In this document: one piece after another, positions 43,902 through 51,749 of the stretch | Layout: the number at the start of each line of letters is the position of its first letter | Numbering within the stretch: position 1 is the stretch's first letter | From: Algoriphagus sp. Y33 | GTDB lineage: Bacteria; Bacteroidota; Bacteroidia; Cytophagales; Cyclobacteriaceae | DNA: 64,000 bases | Direction of reading: 5' to 3' | Assembly (NCBI RefSeq): GCF_014838715.1 | Contig: NZ_CP061947.1 | Span: 4,030,001-4,094,000, forward strand | The notes under the pieces: generated by a model | Database searches by the model: none | What the model saw: only the letters and a program-made list of their open reading frames with translations | What the model was told of the DNA's origin: nothing | Program-made: the position numbers and the translations under genes

Positions 43902-44785
43902 TTAATTATATAAATCTAACAGATCCATCTGCAAGAAGTCCTCCAAGGGAATTCCACCCGTCCCCACAACAAGCGATCTTTCCGGATGATAAGCACTCGT
44001 GAAGGAATTCAAGCCGGTCAATCCACCGACTTTTGAAGTCTTCACTTCCAAGGCTATTATTCGTTTCTTGTACGCTACCACAAAGTCAACCTCATTATTC
44101 CCTTCTCTCCAATAGTAGACGTGCACCTTTCTCTCTTTGAAAGTCTCATTTACCAGATGGGCTCCTACTGCAGACTCCACCCATCTCCCCCACGCACGAT
44201 GATCCGCTTGGAGAGTTTCCATGGTTTCATTGGAAATACCTGACATGATCGCAGTATTATGCACCATGAATTTGGGACTGGAAGATCGCTTCCTAACGAG
44301 GTTAGGACTGTACTTTTCGAGCCCACTTAGCAAACCAGCCTCATTCAAAAGCTCCAAGTAATGAGCAAGTGTGGTGGTGTTTCCGGCATCAGCAAGCTGC
44401 CCCATGACTTTGGTGAAGCTGAGAACCTGCCCCGAATAGGATGAACCAATCTCAAATAGCCGCTTCATAAGCGCCGGCTTGTCTACACGGGTAAGCATTA
44501 GGATATCCTTAGAGATACTGGTCTCTAACAGCGCATCCCGCACATAGTTCTTCCAGCGGTCTTCATCCGGGCACTTTCCCATTGCTGGGCTATCCATATC
44601 CTATCAGTAGCCGGAACCGCATCAGCAGCGACCAGTGTATGTGGCCAATTGATATCCTTCATGATCTGACGCACAAGTGTCGTTTTACCGACCTGACGAG
44701 GACCATAGATTACTTGGATGAACATTCTAGGCTCATCGCAAAGACGTTTCTGTATCTGGTCTTTCTCTGCTCTCTGATAGCTCAT
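43902..44785 (-). pseudogene. AAA/DUF4143 ATPase, internally deleted and frameshifted
   Basis: The start region (44785 down to about 44563) encodes MSYQRAEKDQIQKRLCDEP followed by the Walker A GPRQVGKTT and ends at WIAQQWESAR. The remainder continues in another frame from PDEDRWKNYVRDALLETSIS to LDLLDLYN at 43902, including the PD-(D/E)xK-like EVDFVVAYKKRIIALEVKTSK. The piece that normally lies between (Walker B DEIQ, sensor and arginine region, about 100 residues by comparison with family length) is missing at the GCCCGGATGAAGAC junction. The two parts overlap as open frames but cannot make a functional ATPase. Flanked by TGAGTAA palindromes and a terminator. Confidence 0.85.
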
Positions 44786-44803
44786 TCTTTTTACTCTTTA
44801 ACC

Positions 44804-44836
44804 TAAGTAAAATTACTCAATATAATGAGTAATTTT
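44804..44836. promoter_or_regulatory. Palindromic operator-like site upstream of decayed ATPase
   Basis: TAAGTAAAATTACTCA (44804-44819) resembles the palindrome at 43655, and AAAATTACTCA / TGAGTAATTTT (44809-44819 and 44826-44836) form a perfect 11-bp inverted repeat with loop ATATAA. It lies 19-51 bases before the ATG at 44785, where a repressor site would be expected. Confidence 0.6.
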
Positions 44837-45116
44837 AAAAAATATATCATATTAATTTTACTATCAGTTAGTTACAAGATAATTTTTAAAGAATATTCAT
44901 CCATACTCAACAGGAAATAACAGATATGGGCACATCCAGGGATGACAATGCATTTGGGAAACAAGGCTTTGACTTTCCGCTCTGCGGCAGCCAGGCTTTC
45001 TGTCGTACAAACTTGGACTTCCGTCCTATAGGAGGCTAGGTTGCCGGAAAATTATCTCTAAACTATTGCCTCTGAGAAAATCTCCGCATCCTATGCGGTT
45101 AAAATTTTCACAAAAA
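44837..45116. other. Intergenic region without a gene
   Basis: No credible coding frame on either strand. The middle (44980-45050) is more GC-rich than its surroundings. The end, 45061-45112 (ATTGCCTCTGAGAAAATCTC, CGCATCCTATGCGGTTAAAA, then an A run), looks like the degenerate CTCTGCG...GCGGTTAAA intergenic repeat seen across Bacteroidetes; a second degenerate copy is at about 43835-43880. Confidence 0.45.
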
Positions 45117-45146
45117 AAAATCCTCTGACGACTGCCAGAGGATTTT
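45117..45146 (-). terminator. Terminator of the dioxygenase-esterase operon
   Basis: 11-bp stem AAAATCCTCTG / CAGAGGATTTT with an eight-base loop and a T run on the minus strand, 20 bases after the esterase stop. Confidence 0.88.
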
Positions 45147-45165
45147 TTGAATTAAGAAAACCTAT

Positions 45166-45774
45166 TTACAATATATTCTCATTAACCCAATCAATTTCTT
45201 CCTTGCGGATAGTGTGATTGGAATCCTTGAAAATCAACAACTTCACTTTTGCACCCATCCTGCTCAGTAGGGTTTCTGAATCTTTTATTCTGGATAGTGG
45301 TACATGCATATCTTTTTCACTGCTTCCAATGAAAATTTTTGTACCCTCAAAGTCTCCAGGATATTTCTCTTCCTGAATTTTCTCTCCTATCAATCCGCCG
45401 GTAAAAGCTATAACTCCCCCTAGCTTCTTGGCATGTTGTGCCGCGAACTCAAGACTCAGACAAGCTCCCTGGGAAAAGCCAATCAGCACAACATTCTCCG
45501 GAGGTATATCTGCTTGAGCGATTTGGTTCCATGCTGCTTTTATACGCTCCAGCGATTTGGTCAAAGCAGCTCGATTAGCCTCGTCAGGGGCCATAAAACT
45601 ATAGGGATACCAAGTACCTCCATCGGCTTCCGGTGCCAAAAGCACATACTCATCAAGGGTAAGGTATTGCGAAAGCGAAAGTATACTCTCTGCATTTGCA
45701 CCTCTACCATGAATTAATATCGCTGCTTTCTTTGCCTCAGCCAACGGAACACCCGTTACTTTTATCTTAGTCAT
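45166..45774 (-). CDS. Phospholipase/carboxylesterase family alpha/beta hydrolase
   Basis: 202 aa from ATG 45774 (a longer frame from 45786 adds MWKL). Alpha/beta hydrolase of the YpfH/MhqD-like carboxylesterase group: AAILIHGRGANAESIL (oxyanion region), nucleophile GFSQGACLSLEFA, acid DMHVP region and the histidine in DSNHTIRKEEIDW. It overlaps the dioxygenase stop by eight bases. In Bacillus, a homologous hydrolase (MhqD) accompanies the ring-cleaving dioxygenase MhqO under MhqR control, so a role in removing quinone-derived products is inferred. Confidence 0.86.
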   Translation of the reverse strand: MTKIKVTGVPLAEAKKAAILIHGRGANAESILSLSQYLTLDEYVLLAPEADGGTWYPYSFMAPDEANRAALTKSLERIKAAWNQIAQADIPPENVVLIGFSQGACLSLEFAAQHAKKLGGVIAFTGGLIGEKIQEEKYPGDFEGTKIFIGSSEKDMHVPLSRIKDSETLLSRMGAKVKLLIFKDSNHTIRKEEIDWVNENIL

Positions 45775-46717
45775 AAGCTTCCACATTTAACTTTACCGGC
45801 ACTAGACTCTCTTCAAATTTGGCTCGATTTGGTTCAGCCCATTCGGGTAATTTGATCAATTCACCCAAGTGTGCTTCATCCTCGTCTATAGCAAAGCCTG
45901 GCTCATCCGTTGCTACTTCAAATAGCACTCCTCCCGGTTCGCGGAAATAAATGGAGGTGAAATAATTCCGGTCTTTCACTTCTGTCACCTGATATCCATT
46001 CCGCATCAAGAGTTCCTGCACCTGAAGCTGTGAGGCGGCATTCTCTGTTCTGAATGCAATGTGATGCACCGTTCCGGCACTTTGTGAACCTCTATTTCCC
46101 GATTTATCAAGTATGATGTCCACAATATCTCCCGGTTTGCCGGCAGTACCGTAACGAAATCTGCCATTTTCCTCACCGATGAAGTGGTAATCCATGTGTT
46201 CTGTCAGCAGCTTTTCCGTCAATTCTTTGGCCCGTAGATTTAAGGTAGCTCCATAAAACCCTTTGATAGAATGTTCTATTGGCACCTGACCATAGGACCA
46301 ACCTATTCTATCATCTTGGTCATTGGCTACCAGCTCAATTCCCATACTGTCATGATCTTCAAAGCGAATCAGCCGATCACCAAAACGGGTTAAAATATCA
46401 GATACGGAAATCCCATATTTCTTCAACCGCTCTATCCAATAGTTTAACGATGAGGACGGGATAGAAAAGGCCGTGTAGGTAACCTCACCAGCCCCTTTGC
46501 TTCCTCTACGCGCACCGGTAAATGGAAAGGTGGTGAACACTGTACCCGGTCTTCCCAACTCATCTCCAAAATAGAAATGATAAACACCCGGGGCATCGAA
46601 ATTAATCGTTTTCTTCACCAATCTTAATCCAAGAATTCCGGTGTAGAAATCAATATTTGCCTGTGGATTGCCTGCAATTGCAGTAATGTGATGGATTCCA
46701 GTGATTAATGGTTTCAT
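45767..46717 (-). CDS. Ring-cleaving dioxygenase of the VOC family (MhqO/MhqA-like)
   Basis: 316 aa with two vicinal-oxygen-chelate halves. The first, GIHHITAIAGNPQANIDFYTGILGLRLVKKTINFDAPGVYHFYFGDE, and the second, TVHHIAFRTENAASQLQVQELLMRNGYQVTEVKDRNYFTSIYFREPGGVLFEVATDEPGF, carry the metal ligands (H, H, E). The closing LFEVATDEPGFA is typical of MhqO-like hydroquinone dioxygenases. It sits between yceI and the esterase gene. Confidence 0.9.
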   Translation of the reverse strand: MKPLITGIHHITAIAGNPQANIDFYTGILGLRLVKKTINFDAPGVYHFYFGDELGRPGTVFTTFPFTGARRGSKGAGEVTYTAFSIPSSSLNYWIERLKKYGISVSDILTRFGDRLIRFEDHDSMGIELVANDQDDRIGWSYGQVPIEHSIKGFYGATLNLRAKELTEKLLTEHMDYHFIGEENGRFRYGTAGKPGDIVDIILDKSGNRGSQSAGTVHHIAFRTENAASQLQVQELLMRNGYQVTEVKDRNYFTSIYFREPGGVLFEVATDEPGFAIDEDEAHLGELIKLPEWAEPNRAKFEESLVPVKLNVEAYD

Positions 46718-46791
46718 GACTATCGGGGAAAATGGTTACTATTATCTTGCGCAATTTCAGGTCTGCTGAGGACGCAAGGATTGTATAAAGA

Positions 46792-46823
46792 AACCTTCAA
46801 GGCCTTGAAAGACCTCGAAGGTT
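46792..46823. repeat. AACCTT...AAGGTT hairpin repeat, second copy
   Basis: Arms AACCTTCAAGGCC (46792-46804) and GACCTCGAAGGTT (46811-46823), two mismatches that are wobble pairs on one strand. It is the same kind of element as at 31185-31217 and lies between the yceI stop and the dioxygenase start. Confidence 0.5.
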
Positions 46824-46829
46824 AAAACA

Positions 46830-47357
46830 TTACGCCTGTTTCACAAGCTGAACGCTCAGGATCAAACGAACCTGATCACTTACTACTACACTTCCAGCCT
46901 CAGTCACGGGTGACCAAGTCAAACCGTACTCTTTACGGCTGATTTTACCTTCAATCTCAAATCCTGCCTTAGTCTGTCCATAAGGATCTCCGGCGACACC
47001 ACCAAATTCCACATCCAGCGTTAGTGGCTTTGTGTTTCCTTTTATCGTCAAATCACCGACTAATTTATAATCTCCACCTTCATTTACAATTTTACCGGCA
47101 AAGCTCAATTTAGGATGATTCTCTGCATCAAAGAAATCTGCTGACTTCAAGTGATTATCCCTGTCAGTCTGATTGGTACTGATGCTGTCGATTGAGGTAG
47201 AGAATGATACACTTGAACCGTCAAAATCTTCAGAAGCACTTTCTACCTCACCTTCGAATTCCTTGAAATAGCCTGTCACTGTAGAAATCACCAAGTGTTT
47301 TACTTTGAAAGACACTTCAGAGTGTGTAGGGTCGATAATCCATTTTGTAGTACTCAT
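46830..47357 (-). CDS. YceI family lipid-binding-like protein
   Basis: 175 aa, one YceI domain: KWIIDPTHSEVSFKVKHLVISTVTGYFKEFEGEV, DRDNHLKSADFFDAENHPKLSF, DLTIKGNTKPLTLDVEFGG. YceI proteins form a lipocalin-like barrel binding isoprenoid quinone-like lipids; no signal peptide is visible, so it is probably cytoplasmic. Preceded by a promoter region carrying an operator copy matching that of marR, and followed by the dioxygenase and esterase genes. Confidence 0.92.
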   Translation of the reverse strand: MSTTKWIIDPTHSEVSFKVKHLVISTVTGYFKEFEGEVESASEDFDGSSVSFSTSIDSISTNQTDRDNHLKSADFFDAENHPKLSFAGKIVNEGGDYKLVGDLTIKGNTKPLTLDVEFGGVAGDPYGQTKAGFEIEGKISRKEYGLTWSPVTEAGSVVVSDQVRLILSVQLVKQA

Positions 47358-47396
47358 AATTTTCTTGTTTTTTAGTTAAATTTTTGTTTGTATTGA

Positions 47397-47414
47397 TATT
47401 TAATGTATACACAT
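47397..47414 (-). promoter_or_regulatory. Second MarR-type operator, upstream of yceI
   Basis: TATTTAATGTATACACAT, 17 of 18 identical to the site at 47900-47917 upstream of marR. Core ATGTATACACAT is a near-palindrome. It lies 40-57 bases before the yceI start. Confidence 0.65.
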
Positions 47415-47432
47415 GAATAAGTGTAAAATTTT

Positions 47433-47885
47433 TTAACCTCTCAATTTATCCAGTAGTTCATTCATGGTGTCAACTTCTCCTTTGGTGAGATTAATCACTT
47501 GATTATTGAATCCTTCCATTCGAACTTGCAAATCGTCCAATATCTGAAGACCTTTTTCGGTAATCATAATATCCACTTGCCGACGATCATTTGGGCACTC
47601 ACTCCGCTCTACCAACTGCTTTACCTTTAATTTGTCTACCAGCCTACTGGCATTGGACATTTTGTTGAGCATTCTATCCTGAATGGAAGAAACTGTAATA
47701 GGCACTCCATTCTGTCCTCTTAGTATCCTAAGCACATTGTACTGCTCAGGAGAAAGGTCAAAGGGTTTTAAGACACCATTCTGAGCTGACACCAAGTAGC
47801 TATGCGTATAAAGAAGATTGACCACTAACTTATTGTATGGGTCTTTAAACTCCTTCTGCTTTATTGCATCTTCTAAACTCCCCAT
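47433..47885 (-). CDS. MarR family transcriptional regulator
   Basis: 150 aa from ATG 47885. The frame can be read 12 codons further up to 47921, but that would place coding sequence on the operator palindrome, so MGSLEDAIKQKEF is chosen. The winged-helix domain is seen in LSPEQYNVLRILRGQNGVPITVSSIQDRMLNKMSNASRLVDKLKVKQLVERSECPNDRRQVDIMITEKGLQIL with the MarR wing DRRQVDIMITEKG. It heads a MarR-YceI-dioxygenase-esterase cluster analogous to the MhqR regulon and probably represses itself and yceI through the two sites described. Inducer (quinones or electrophiles) is inferred. Confidence 0.9.
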   Translation of the reverse strand: MGSLEDAIKQKEFKDPYNKLVVNLLYTHSYLVSAQNGVLKPFDLSPEQYNVLRILRGQNGVPITVSSIQDRMLNKMSNASRLVDKLKVKQLVERSECPNDRRQVDIMITEKGLQILDDLQVRMEGFNNQVINLTKGEVDTMNELLDKLRG

Positions 47886-47899
47886 ATCTTTTGTTGTTG

Positions 47900-47917
47900 T
47901 ATTTAATGTATATACAT
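47900..47917 (-). promoter_or_regulatory. MarR-type operator upstream of marR
   Basis: TATTTAATGTATATACAT with a perfect 12-bp palindrome ATGTATATACAT at 47906-47917, directly downstream of the -7 box at 47919-47926, where a bound repressor would block transcription start. Confidence 0.7.
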
Positions 47918-47918
47918 A

Positions 47919-47926
47919 CAAATATA
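47919..47926 (-). promoter_or_regulatory. Promoter -7 element of marR
   Basis: TATATTTG on the minus strand, an exact TAnnTTTG, abutting the operator palindrome. The -33 element is not clear. Confidence 0.55.
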
Positions 47927-48131
47927 GGAAAAGGTTTCATTTGCGGAAAAAAAAATAAAAATATGTCTATCTCCAATGATACCAATTGCCTTAGTTTCTC
48001 TGCTCCTCAAGCAGGAAAGCCCCCATGGCAGGAGGAAGTGTCACAAATCCTATAAAGCTTTTGTCTCTTTACCGGCAAACAATCAGATACACAGATTTTT
48101 CTAGCTTAGAAGAATACACGACACTATACCA

Positions 48132-48932
48132 TCAACTTCTCTCAATCAACCAATCACCTATCAGTCTATTGATTTCTTTCGGCTTTTCTATGGAACTGCT
48201 ATGGCCTGCACCCGGAATTAGGTGCAATATTGACTTACGGATACCCATATGGATAAACTTGGCCTTCACAGGAGTGGTTGCTACATCTTCATCCCCCACT
48301 ATAATCATCGTGGGGCAGATGATTCCTACAAGTTCGCTTTCAATCCCCTTTCTATAAATGACCCCATCTACTGCTCCTGAGATATTCCTCTTGTTCGCTT
48401 TCAGTTCTGATCTCCAGTAATTGATTTTCTCAGAATTGAGCGGATCATTAAGCCAGCTCTCGGCAAACATAATCTTCATCACTTTACGGGTGACGGGAGG
48501 CACTACACCTAGCCATTTCACTATCCCGTTCAATGTTTTGTATTTAGGGAGATTTTCCACTGGCTCCGAATTTGCCGATGTCTCTAAGAGAATCAGGCTT
48601 TTAATCAGCTCAGGAAACCGAGAAGCAAGTCTCATACCTATAAAACCTCCCATGGAAAGACCTGCAAAGTGTACAGACCCAACACACAACCCCCTGATCA
48701 ATTCCGCAGCATCATCAGTCAGTGTGTCCATATCAAATGGCCCCTTCACCTCACTTTGACCCTGCCCTCTATGATCATATGCAATCACGCGAAAACGGGA
48801 TTGCAGAAATTCAATCTGATCACCAAACATCTTATGGCTCCAAAGCAAACCATGCGAAAAGACAATCGTTTCCTCCCCATTTCCTTGATCCGTATAGAAA
48901 ATGTCAACTCCGTTTACATTGATTTGGGGCAT
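48132..48932 (-). CDS. Alpha/beta fold hydrolase
   Basis: 266 aa, typical of the prolyl-aminopeptidase/haloalkane-hydrolase-like group. Oxyanion region EETIVFSHGLLWSHKMF, nucleophile GLSMGGFIGMRLA (Ser), an acid in MIIVGDEDVATTP and the catalytic His in IPGAGHSSSIEKP. Substrate unknown. It is upstream of marR on the same strand with a roughly 200-base gap, so it is likely a separate unit. Confidence 0.86.
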   Translation of the reverse strand: MPQINVNGVDIFYTDQGNGEETIVFSHGLLWSHKMFGDQIEFLQSRFRVIAYDHRGQGQSEVKGPFDMDTLTDDAAELIRGLCVGSVHFAGLSMGGFIGMRLASRFPELIKSLILLETSANSEPVENLPKYKTLNGIVKWLGVVPPVTRKVMKIMFAESWLNDPLNSEKINYWRSELKANKRNISGAVDGVIYRKGIESELVGIICPTMIIVGDEDVATTPVKAKFIHMGIRKSILHLIPGAGHSSSIEKPKEINRLIGDWLIERS

Positions 48933-49012
48933 TAGTCAATTTGTTTTAGCGCAATCTGTCAATAGAAACCACGTATTGACCGAGATCACCTCATACTAAA
49001 TTCAATTTCTGT

Positions 49013-50602
49013 TTACCAATCTAAGCCAGGTTGGGTGATGCTATACTTCCGCTCAGCTTTTTGCCTGTCCACGATCTCTTTCACATCTTCCAAGAGCTTT
49101 TTGGCATCATACACTATACCATCCTTCACCGTATATTTTACGCCGCCCACCCGTATCGGTTTATTATTTTCATCAATTCTAATAGCTCCAGTTCCATAAA
49201 GCACCTTTAGGTTTTGAAGAGGATTCTCCTCAAGAATGACAAAATCTGCCAGTTTGCCAACTTCTACAGTACCAATTTCATTTTCCATTCCAAGTAATTC
49301 AGCACCGTTTAGGGTGGCAGAACGAAGAACTTCCAGAGGATGAAAACCGGCTTCTCTCAGCAGTTCCAATTCACGGATATATGCAAATCCATAAAGCTGA
49401 TAGATAAATCCTGAATCAGATCCAGCAGTCACTCTTCCTCCTTTGTTTTTGTATTCATTCACAAAAGTCATCCAACGTCTATAGTTTTCTTTCCACTGAA
49501 TCTCCTCCTCTGTAGTCCAGTCAAACCAATAGGAACCGTGAGACTGTCGACTTGGGGCATAAAACTCCCAAAGTGAAGGCAAAGTATAAACACTATGCCA
49601 CTCAGCGGTTCTTGCCCTCATCATATCGCGATTAGCTTCATAGATATTAAATGTAGGGTCAAGAGTGAAATCCAATTCAAGCAATTCATCCATTACTTTA
49701 TTCCAATGCTCAGACCCCGGCGCCGCAGCCTGCTTCCAAAGTTTACCGGCCTCACCAAACCGGTGTTGTTCATTTTGATAGTTGTAATCCAGTCTGAAAT
49801 CCTGAATCGTACGATCTTCGAACAAGGCTTCAGGCAATCCATACCAATGCTCCATAGATGTAAGGCCGGCTTTGGCAGAACTCAACACATTCCAGCGAGC
49901 CACATCCAATTGTTGATGATGCATCGCTGAGCGGAGCCCAATTCTCTTATTCTCCGTGATTGCAGCCTCCATCACTTCAGGATTTGCACCAAAAAATTTA
50001 ATCCCATCAGCTCCTTTTTCCGCATTCTCTTTCACCCAGGCTTTTGCCTGCTCTGCTGTGGTGATCGGAGCCTTGGCCCCTTGCCCAAAACTGGTGTATG
50101 CCAAAATCCTAGGTGCTGTGATTTCATTTACGGCAGACCTTTTCTTTTGGTCCAAGACCCAATCAAGTCCGTTTCCAGCCGAAGGATCACGAATGGTAGT
50201 GACACCATGTGCCATCCAAAGCTTAAAGACATATTCCGCAGGGGTGCCTTGACCTCTACCGCCTATGTGCGCATGAGAATCAATAAATCCAGGAAGTAAA
50301 TAATGTCCTTCCAACTCATACACTTTATCCCCGGAACCGGCTTTTGGCCTTCGTTCTTCATCTATAGGCATTCCGGGATATCCGACCACCCGGATTTGGG
50401 CGATTCTATTCTTTTCCACCACAATATCCACAGGTCCCACAGGTGGTGCTCCTGTCCCATCAATGAGAATCACTCCTCTCAAAATCAGCCTCCCATACTG
50501 GCCGTCCCCCTCTTCCCGGTCTGGAGCAGGTTCTATTTGGGAAAAAGAAGGAAAAGAAAGACATAAGCCAAAAACAGCAAGGAGTAAAAGTCTTTTGTTC
50601 AT
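49013..50602 (-). CDS. Secreted amidohydrolase family metallo-hydrolase
   Basis: 529 aa from ATG 50602, where a Sec signal peptide (MNKRLLLLAVFGLCLSFPSFSQ) starts; the frame to 50659 would add 19 residues and is rejected. The amidohydrolase TIM barrel shows the metal HxH in LPGFIDSHAHIGG, RIGLRSAMHHQQ, a GSDSGF loop and KLADFVILEENPLQNL at the end. Large prolidase- or imidazolonepropionase-like members of this group occur in Bacteroidetes; the substrate cannot be told. Confidence 0.85.
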   Translation of the reverse strand: MNKRLLLLAVFGLCLSFPSFSQIEPAPDREEGDGQYGRLILRGVILIDGTGAPPVGPVDIVVEKNRIAQIRVVGYPGMPIDEERRPKAGSGDKVYELEGHYLLPGFIDSHAHIGGRGQGTPAEYVFKLWMAHGVTTIRDPSAGNGLDWVLDQKKRSAVNEITAPRILAYTSFGQGAKAPITTAEQAKAWVKENAEKGADGIKFFGANPEVMEAAITENKRIGLRSAMHHQQLDVARWNVLSSAKAGLTSMEHWYGLPEALFEDRTIQDFRLDYNYQNEQHRFGEAGKLWKQAAAPGSEHWNKVMDELLELDFTLDPTFNIYEANRDMMRARTAEWHSVYTLPSLWEFYAPSRQSHGSYWFDWTTEEEIQWKENYRRWMTFVNEYKNKGGRVTAGSDSGFIYQLYGFAYIRELELLREAGFHPLEVLRSATLNGAELLGMENEIGTVEVGKLADFVILEENPLQNLKVLYGTGAIRIDENNKPIRVGGVKYTVKDGIVYDAKKLLEDVKEIVDRQKAERKYSITQPGLDW

Positions 50603-50680
50603 ATACGACAGTCTGATTAAGCCTGATAAGTTAAGCCAAATAGACACAACAAAAAACAAAAACCAAAGAACTATAGCTAT

Positions 50681-50715
50681 AAAAAAGCCCTAAGGGATTT
50701 CCATAGGGCTTTTTT
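50681..50715 (-). terminator. Terminator downstream of fabI
   Basis: 12-base perfect arms AAAAAAGCCCTA and TAGGGCTTTTTT with an 11-base loop. It stands 134 bases beyond the fabI stop and before the amidohydrolase start. Confidence 0.8.
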
Positions 50716-50848
50716 AGTGTGATTTTATCTGTTTATAATTTGATTTTGAATGGTCACATAGCCTGTCCCGGTTTTCCTTCGGGAGAATCTCGCAAGTTGG
50801 ATAGCCATCCCTCTGTGTGCCGGTTTCGACATGCTCAATTTCTACCTG

Positions 50849-51664
50849 TTATAAATCTTTAAACTTCTCCATGATATCTTCAGAGATCCCGGTAAAGGAA
50901 TATCCTCCATCGTGGAAGAGGTTTTGCATCGTAACCAATCTAGTGTAATCAGAGAACATCGTAACGATATATTCTGCACAGGCTTCTGCCGAAGCATTTC
51001 CTAGTGGAGAAAGAGATTCCGCAAAATTGTAAAATGAATCAAATCCACCAATTCCTGTTCCTGCTGTAGTTTTAGTAGGTGACTGAGAGATGGTATTTAC
51101 TCTTACTTTTTTCAATTTCCCGAACCTATATCCATACCCCCGGGCTATACTTTCCAGCAAAGCTTTTGCATCTGCCATATCAGTGTAGAAAGGAAAAACT
51201 TTTTGCGCTGCGATGTAGGATAGGCCAATGATTGATCCCCACTCATTCATCACGTCTTGCTTCTCTGCCACCTGCATCATCTTATGAAAAGAAACAGCAG
51301 ACACATCATAAGATTTCATCGCCCAATCATAGTTAAGATCCCCATAGGATCTGCCCTTTCTGATGTTTGGAGACATTCCGATGGAGTGCAAAAGAAAGTC
51401 AAAGTTACCTCCAAGATACTCTTTGGCTTCCGTATAGAGTTTTTCTATATCTTCTGTGCTCGTAGCGTCCGCAGGAATCACGATGGTATCGCATTCCTTT
51501 GCAAGGTCGTTGATAGCACCCATACGCATCGCAATAGGCGCATTCGTCAAGACAAATCTCGCACCTTGTTCTTTCGCCTTAAGCGCTGTTTTCCAAGCAA
51601 TTGAATTCTCATCTAGAGCACCTGTAATGATTCCAAGTTTTCCTTTTAGCAAATTATCTGGCAT
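50849..51664 (-). CDS. fabI: Enoyl-[acyl-carrier-protein] reductase FabI
   Basis: 271 aa. A short-chain dehydrogenase of the FabI type, the last step in the fatty-acid elongation cycle. The cofactor motif GIITGALDENSIAW, the active-site Y150 and Y160-x6-K167 (FYTDMADAK), and VRVNTISQSPTKTTAGTGIGGFD are as expected. It has its own tandem promoter elements just upstream and starts 85 bases after the recN stop. Confidence 0.93.
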   Translation of the reverse strand: MPDNLLKGKLGIITGALDENSIAWKTALKAKEQGARFVLTNAPIAMRMGAINDLAKECDTIVIPADATSTEDIEKLYTEAKEYLGGNFDFLLHSIGMSPNIRKGRSYGDLNYDWAMKSYDVSAVSFHKMMQVAEKQDVMNEWGSIIGLSYIAAQKVFPFYTDMADAKALLESIARGYGYRFGKLKKVRVNTISQSPTKTTAGTGIGGFDSFYNFAESLSPLGNASAEACAEYIVTMFSDYTRLVTMQNLFHDGGYSFTGISEDIMEKFKDL

Positions 51665-51683
51665 ATAGCTAGGGGGTTATTTT

Positions 51684-51704
51684 CAAAAATATTGCCCAAA
51701 AATA
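51684..51704 (-). promoter_or_regulatory. Tandem -7 elements upstream of fabI
   Basis: Two TATTTTTG boxes on the minus strand, 51697-51704 and 51684-51691; the first gives a leader of about 25 bases. Matching -33 boxes are weak. Confidence 0.5.
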
Positions 51705-51749
51705 GGAAAAAATAATCATTCAAGCCCCTAAATACATGCGTTGAAGGAA

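Noticed and set aside
44525-44597. Treating 43902-44597 and 44525-44785 as two separate genes
   Set aside because: Both are parts of one DUF4143 ATPase; the overlap arises from the frameshift at the deletion joint.
50750-50830. GC-rich stretch behind fabI as an RNA gene
   Set aside because: Weak pairing only and no recognisable motif; it lies before the terminator and is probably 3' untranslated sequence.
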